Shown here: positions 59,595 through 64,000 of the stretch, in pieces
Layout of the letters: every line of letters starts with the position of its first letter
Numbering within the stretch: the stretch's first letter is position 1
Source of the DNA: Leucobacter sp. Psy1
GTDB lineage: Bacteria > Actinomycetota > Actinomycetes > Actinomycetales > Microbacteriaceae
DNA length: 64,000 bases
Direction: 5' to 3'
NCBI RefSeq assembly: GCF_020096995.1
Contig: NZ_CP083692.1
Location: 2,108,001-2,172,000 of the forward strand
Notes under the pieces: model-generated
Seen by the model: the letters and a program-made list of their open reading frames with translations, nothing else
Told to the model about the DNA's origin: nothing
Databases searched by the model: none
Position numbers and translations under genes: made by a program

Positions 59595-60809
59595 CTACTC
59601 CTTCGGACGCATGAGGCGCGCCGAAGTCACCCCGGACTCGCCGAAGCGTCCGCGCACCTGATCCATGATCTGATCGACGGCTTTCCAATCTTCGTCATCG
59701 CTCCAGAGCGCTGCCGCATCACTCCCCTCGGGAACGAGCTGCTCAGCCCGCACTCCGATCAACCGCACGGGTCTGCCGCGTTCGCCGAGCGCATCGAAGA
59801 GCTCCTGCGCCGTGTGGTAGATCCGCTGGGTGCCCCCGGTCGCCTCGGCGAGCGTGCGCGATCGCGTCACGGTGTCGAAGTTGGCCCAGCGCACCTTGAT
59901 CGAGATCGTCCTGGCCTCTAAGCGATGGGCACGGAGCCGCTCCCCCGTGCGGGTCGCGAGACGCAGCAGTTCGCGGCTGAGCACGTCGGGGTCGCCCTGA
60001 TCGACCGCGAAGGTCTCCTCGTGGCCGATGCTCTTCTCCACCCGGGTCGTCTCGACCTCACGCGGATCCTCGCCTCGCGCGAGACTGCTGAGCTTGCGCG
60101 CGGTGGCATCGCCGACGACGCGGCGGAGCGAGTCCAGCGGTTCGCGCGCGATATCCCCGACGGTGTGCAGCGCACGTGCCCGCAGTGCGCGGCTCGTCGC
60201 CTGCCCCACTCCCCACACGGCTTCGACGGGCAGCGGATGCAGGAACTCCAGCGTGCGTGCCGGAGGGATCTCGAGAACCCCATCTGGCTTGGCGCGCTGC
60301 GATGCGAGCTTGGCGACGAACTTGGTGCCGGCGAGCCCGACTGACGCGGGAAGGCCGGTGCGCTCGCGTATGCGCTCCCTGATCTGCCGCGCGATGTCCG
60401 CAGGCGGGCCGAACAGGCGCACAGACCCGGCGACGTCGAGGAACGCCTCATCGATGCTGAGCGGCTCCACGAGCGGCGTGAACTCGGTGAAGACCTGCAT
60501 GACCCGCCGCGACATCTCACGATACTTCTCGTGCGCCGGCGGCACGAGGATGAGCTGCGGGCACAGTTGCTTCGCACGCCCGACGGGCATGGCGGAGGAG
60601 ACGCCGAACCGCCGAGCCTCATAGCTGGCACTGGACACGACCGAGCGCGGCGAGTCGTGGGCCGCGGCCACCGGCTTGCCGATCAGGTCGGGTCGCTCGA
60701 GGAGTTCCACGGCGACGAAGAACGAGTCCATGTCGACGTGCAGGATCGACGCGATCTCGCGCACTCCACTCGCCACCCCTCTGTTGCACCACACGCGGGG
60801 CGCACGCAC
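59595..60809 (-). CDS. dinB: DNA polymerase IV (Y family)
   Basis: 404 residues from GTG 60809; later GTG starts at 60776 and 60764 are possible and would remove the non-conserved first residues. Catalytic motifs: ILHVDMDSFFVAVE and SIDEAFLDVAG, with the little-finger domain ending in a variable C-terminus. Translesion polymerase. Convergent with the clpS group, 13 bases between stops. Confidence 0.95.
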   Translation of the reverse strand: MRAPRVWCNRGVASGVREIASILHVDMDSFFVAVELLERPDLIGKPVAAAHDSPRSVVSSASYEARRFGVSSAMPVGRAKQLCPQLILVPPAHEKYREMSRRVMQVFTEFTPLVEPLSIDEAFLDVAGSVRLFGPPADIARQIRERIRERTGLPASVGLAGTKFVAKLASQRAKPDGVLEIPPARTLEFLHPLPVEAVWGVGQATSRALRARALHTVGDIAREPLDSLRRVVGDATARKLSSLARGEDPREVETTRVEKSIGHEETFAVDQGDPDVLSRELLRLATRTGERLRAHRLEARTISIKVRWANFDTVTRSRTLAEATGGTQRIYHTAQELFDALGERGRPVRLIGVRAEQLVPEGSDAAALWSDDEDWKAVDQIMDQVRGRFGESGVTSARLMRPKE

Positions 60810-60835
60810 CCGTGGCCCCGCGCTCGGTGATCAGG

Positions 60836-62347
60836 CTACTGCGCCCGTTCGAGCACCAGTTCGCGGACGCGTGCGGCGTCCGCCTGTCCTCGCATCGCCT
60901 TCATGACTGCACCGATGATGGCGCCGGCAGCCTGCACCTTGCCGTCGCGGATCTTCTCGAGCACGTCGGGCTGCTGCGCGAGCGCCGCGTCGATTGCCTC
61001 GATCAGCGGACCGTCGTCGGAGACGATCGCGAGCCCTCTGGCCTCGACGATCTCGGCGGCCGTCCCCTCGCCGTCGATGATCCCGTGGATCACCTGGCGC
61101 GCGAGTTTGTCATTCAGGGTGCCCGCATCGACGAGCTCGGTCACCGACACGATCTGCTCTGGAGTGATCAGATCGACGGCTTCGACGCCGCGCTCGTTCG
61201 CGATGCGCGCGATCTCCCCCGTCCACCACTTACGGGCGATCTGAGGAGCGGCACCCGCCGCGACCGTCGCTTCGATCGGCTCGAGCAGGCCGGCGTTCAC
61301 CACGTCCTGGAACTCGAGCGCCGAGAATCCCCAGCTCTCACGGAGGCGACGACGACGCAGTGTGGGGTGCTCAGGCAAAGCTGCACGGAGCTCCTCCACC
61401 AGTTCGCGCGACGGAGTCAACGGTGCGAGGTCCGGTTCCGGGAAGTAGCGGTAGTCGTCGGCGTCGGACTTCGGACGACCGGCCGATGTGGCGCCCGTGT
61501 CCTCGTGCCAGTGACGGGTCTCCTGCGTGATGGTTCCGCCCTCGGAGAGGATCTGCGCCTGACGCTGGATCTCGTACCGCACGGCGCGTTCGATCGAGCG
61601 CAACGAGTTCACGTTCTTGGTCTCGGTGCGGGTGCCGAGCACGCTCATCCCTGCGTCCTCGTTGCCTCTCGGTCGCAGGGACACGTTGGCATCGCAGCGG
61701 AGGTTGCCCCGTTCCATGCGCGCATCGGAGATGCCGAGCGCGAGCACGATATCGCGAATCGTCGAGACGTACGCCGCCGCGATCTCCGGGGTGTCAGCCT
61801 CTCCGCCGAAGATCGGCCGGGTGACGATCTCGACGAGCGGCACTCCGGCGCGGTTGTAGTCCACGAGCGAGTACTCCGCACCCTGGATGCGTCCCGTCGA
61901 GCCGCCGACGTGGTTCAGCTTGCCGGCGTCCTCTTCCATGTGAGCGCGCTCGATCGGCACGTGCACGACCCGACCGGAGGCGATCTCGATTTCGACGGAG
62001 CCGTCGTGGGCGATCGGGTCGTCGTACTGGGAGATCTGGTAATTCTTGCCCATGTCCGGGTAGAAGTAGTTCTTCCGCGCGAACCCCGAGTGCTCGGCGA
62101 TCTCGCACTGAAGTGCGAGGCCGAGACTGATGGAGGATCGCACCGCCTCCTCGTTGATCACGGGGAGCGAACCAGGCAGCCCCAGGCAGACCGGCGCCAG
62201 GTTGGTGTTCGGCTCCGACCCGAAGACGTTGGGGGCGGGAGAGAACATCTTGGTGCGCGTGTTGAGCTCGACGTGCACCTCGAGCCCGATCACCGGCTCG
62301 AACCGGGCGAGCGCCTCCTCGAAGTCCATGAGTTTCGCCTGTGCCAT
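60836..62347 (-). CDS. gatB: Asp-tRNA(Asn)/Glu-tRNA(Gln) amidotransferase subunit B
   Basis: 503 residues from ATG 62347, overlapping the gatA stop by one base. [20 protein letters not shown] start ([20 protein letters not shown]), [17 protein letters not shown] and the C-terminal Yqey helical domain ([20 protein letters not shown]) are complete. Binds tRNA and activates the misacylated amino acid for amidation by GatA. Confidence 0.97.
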   Translation of the reverse strand: MAQAKLMDFEEALARFEPVIGLEVHVELNTRTKMFSPAPNVFGSEPNTNLAPVCLGLPGSLPVINEEAVRSSISLGLALQCEIAEHSGFARKNYFYPDMGKNYQISQYDDPIAHDGSVEIEIASGRVVHVPIERAHMEEDAGKLNHVGGSTGRIQGAEYSLVDYNRAGVPLVEIVTRPIFGGEADTPEIAAAYVSTIRDIVLALGISDARMERGNLRCDANVSLRPRGNEDAGMSVLGTRTETKNVNSLRSIERAVRYEIQRQAQILSEGGTITQETRHWHEDTGATSAGRPKSDADDYRYFPEPDLAPLTPSRELVEELRAALPEHPTLRRRRLRESWGFSALEFQDVVNAGLLEPIEATVAAGAAPQIARKWWTGEIARIANERGVEAVDLITPEQIVSVTELVDAGTLNDKLARQVIHGIIDGEGTAAEIVEARGLAIVSDDGPLIEAIDAALAQQPDVLEKIRDGKVQAAGAIIGAVMKAMRGQADAARVRELVLERAQ

Positions 62348-63876
62348 CAGCTGGCCGCCTTTCCTGCGCCTGCGAGCGACGGAGCCTGCGCCCAGAACGG
62401 CGCGCCGTCGCGATCCTGAATCACCTGTTCGATGGCCCCGCCCGCACGGTAGAGCCTGGCGTCCTCGAACGCCGGGGCGAGCAGCTGGAGCCCGACGGGC
62501 ATCCCGTCCTCCGGAGCCGTGCCGATCGGCAGGCTGAGTCCTGGGATCCCCGCGAGGTTCGCCGGGATCGTGGTGGCGTCGTTCAGGTAGTCCCGCAGCG
62601 GATCGCCGGAGTGCTCTCCGAGCGCCCACGCGGTGGTCGGCGCCGTGGGCGATGCGATCACGTCGGCCTGCTCGAACGCCAGCGCGAACTCGCGCTGGAT
62701 CAGCGTGCGCACCTTCTGCGCGCTGCCGTAGTAGGCATCGTAGTAGCCGGCCGACAGGGCGTACGTGCCGAGGATGATCCGTCGCTTCACCTCGTCGCCG
62801 AACCCGGCGGCGCGCGTCGCGCTCATCACGTCCTCGACCGTGCCGCCGCCCTCGGGGGCGACGCGCAGTCCGAACCGGACGGAGTCGTACTTCGCGAGGT
62901 TGCTCGAGGCCTCGGCGGGGAGAATCAGGTAGTACGCCGCCACTGCGTACTCGAGGTTCGGTGCGTCGATCTCCACGATCTCCGCGCCCTGGGCCGTCAA
63001 GAGCTCGATGGTCTCCGAGAACCGGCTCCGCACACCGGCCTGCACCCCGTCGACCATGAGCTGCTTCACGATCCCGACGCGCAGCCCCCGCAGCGATTCG
63101 CCCCGCGCACCCTCACGGGCGGCCTCGGCCATCGACGGCCAGGCGAAATCGAGCGACGTCGAGTCGTGCGCGTCGTGACCGGCGATGACATCGTGCAGCA
63201 GCGCGGTGTCGAGGACGGTCCTGGCGCACGGGCCGATCTGATCGAGCGAGGACGCCAGGGCGATCGCCCCGTAGCGGCTCACGCCGCCGTAGGTGGGCTT
63301 CACACCGACCGATCCGGTCATCGCGGCGGGCTGGCGGATCGAGCCGCCGGTGTCGCTGCCGAGCGCCAGCGGCGCTGCGAACGCGGCGACCGCCGCGGCC
63401 GAACCGCCACCGGAGCCGCCGGGAATCCGCTCCAGGTTCCAGGGGTTCCGCGTGGGACCGTATGCCGAGTTCTCCGTCGACGATCCCATGGCGAACTCGT
63501 CCATGTTCGTCTTGCCGATAGCCACGAGGCCTGCGGCTCGGGCCTTCGCGACCGCGGTCGCGTCGAACGGGGACCGGTACCCCTCGAGCATCTTCGAGCC
63601 CGAGGTCGACGGCATATCGGTGGTGACGAGCACGTCCTTCACCGCGAGGGGTACACCGGCGAGCTCGCCGAGCTGCTCCCCGCTGGCGCGGCGCGTGTCG
63701 ATGTCGCGCGCGGCCTGAAGCGCGGTCTCGCCACCCGTGGCGAGGAACGCGTGGACCGCGTCGTCGACCGCGTCGATCCGATCGAGATGGGCGCGCGTCG
63801 CCTCCTCCGACGAGGTCTCGCCCGATGCGAGTTTCGCCGCGAGCTCCGCGGCGGTCAGCTGGATCAGTTCAGTCAT
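62347..63876 (-). CDS. gatA: Asp-tRNA(Asn)/Glu-tRNA(Gln) amidotransferase subunit A
   Basis: 509 residues from ATG 63876 with AGGGGGAGACGG upstream. Amidase signature family: catalytic Lys in [10 protein letters not shown], the Gly/Ser-rich block [20 protein letters not shown] and [14 protein letters not shown] holding the cis-Ser and nucleophilic Ser. Provides ammonia from glutamine. Middle gene of gatC-gatA-gatB. Confidence 0.97.
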   Translation of the reverse strand: MTELIQLTAAELAAKLASGETSSEEATRAHLDRIDAVDDAVHAFLATGGETALQAARDIDTRRASGEQLGELAGVPLAVKDVLVTTDMPSTSGSKMLEGYRSPFDATAVAKARAAGLVAIGKTNMDEFAMGSSTENSAYGPTRNPWNLERIPGGSGGGSAAAVAAFAAPLALGSDTGGSIRQPAAMTGSVGVKPTYGGVSRYGAIALASSLDQIGPCARTVLDTALLHDVIAGHDAHDSTSLDFAWPSMAEAAREGARGESLRGLRVGIVKQLMVDGVQAGVRSRFSETIELLTAQGAEIVEIDAPNLEYAVAAYYLILPAEASSNLAKYDSVRFGLRVAPEGGGTVEDVMSATRAAGFGDEVKRRIILGTYALSAGYYDAYYGSAQKVRTLIQREFALAFEQADVIASPTAPTTAWALGEHSGDPLRDYLNDATTIPANLAGIPGLSLPIGTAPEDGMPVGLQLLAPAFEDARLYRAGGAIEQVIQDRDGAPFWAQAPSLAGAGKAAS

Positions 63877-63887
63877 TCCGTCTCCCC

Positions 63888-64000
63888 CTACTGCTCTTCA
63901 CCGAGGATCGAAGACACTCGGAACATGCCCTGATCCGCGTCGGGCGCGTTGCGGAGCGCCTCTTCGCGAGTGAGCACGTCGGAGATCTCATCCGGTCGCG
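63888..64000 (-). CDS. gatC: Amidotransferase subunit C, C-terminal end (partial)
   Basis: The last 37 residues before TAG 63888-63890 read [20 protein letters not shown] and end [10 protein letters not shown], the GatC C-terminus that wraps GatA. The start is beyond the right edge. Gap to gatA is 11 bases. Confidence 0.95.
   Translation of the reverse strand, partial: RPDEISDVLTREEALRNAPDADQGMFRVSSILGEEQ

Noticed and set aside
60812-63933. Two long + strand frames opposite gatB and gatA
   Set aside because: Antisense shadows of highly conserved gatB and gatA genes.
1-64000. CRISPR array or insertion sequence
   Set aside because: No regularly spaced direct repeats of 25-40 bases and no transposase-like protein; the only arrays are the Pro-Glu hexamers and the 9-bp repeats.

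Overview
The window is high-GC DNA with overlapping, translationally coupled genes, frequent GTG/TTG starts and an actinobacterial gene set (metallopeptidase-clpS-DUF2017 trio, gatCAB, orn, peptide deformylase, DinB). It fits Actinomycetota, most likely Micrococcales/Microbacteriaceae; a Leucobacter-like genus is my guess and no 16S gene is present to confirm it. No CRISPR array or insertion sequence was seen.

Positions 1-21730 are the right part of an integrated siphovirus-type prophage. On the + strand it runs in standard late-gene order: terminase end, portal fused to a MuF-like domain, prohead protease, HK97-fold capsid, head-tail connectors, tail terminator, tail tube, tail assembly chaperones with a -1 slippery site (A AAA AAC), tape measure with an M23 peptidase domain, large fibronectin-like tail protein, tail/baseplate proteins, a Pro-Glu-repeat protein, an M23 endolysin, and holin-like membrane proteins. 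A short - strand block follows: a hypothetical protein, a small HTH protein, two membrane microproteins under a candidate operator, a tRNA-Arg(TCT) and a tyrosine integrase. The right boundary is a 38-bp 3' fragment of a tRNA-Arg gene (attachment site). The early/lysogeny genes and the left att lie outside the window.

Positions 21.8-33.4 kb hold host housekeeping and transport: an alpha/beta hydrolase, an AGCS sodium/amino-acid symporter, alanine racemase, an MFS exporter, peptide deformylase, a four-gene dipeptide/oligopeptide-type ABC importer with a fused double ATPase, and oligoribonuclease. Positions 33.4-40.5 kb (- strand) are an eight-gene Mrp/Mnh-type cation/proton antiporter operon with three proton-channel subunits in a row and no intact MrpA; the MrpA tail is fused to MrpB. 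Positions 40.6-44.2 kb are an amidohydrolase and an MHS-type transporter downstream of an FCD-family regulator, with two CCTCA/TGAGG palindromes in the control region.

Positions 44.3-48.3 kb form a compact polyketide locus: UbiA prenyltransferase, FAD monooxygenase, methyltransferase and type III polyketide synthase. Then come a DUF308 membrane protein, acylphosphatase, pyruvate oxidase, CorA, an SGNH lipoprotein and a GGDEF-EAL protein. At 55.3-58.1 kb a TetR-type regulator is divergent from a coupled pair: a LuxI/FeeM-like N-acyltransferase and a ThiF/E1-like protein. This pair is my best candidate for an undescribed small-molecule or signalling system. The window ends with tRNA-His, metallopeptidase, clpS, DUF2017, dinB, gatB, gatA and the end of gatC.
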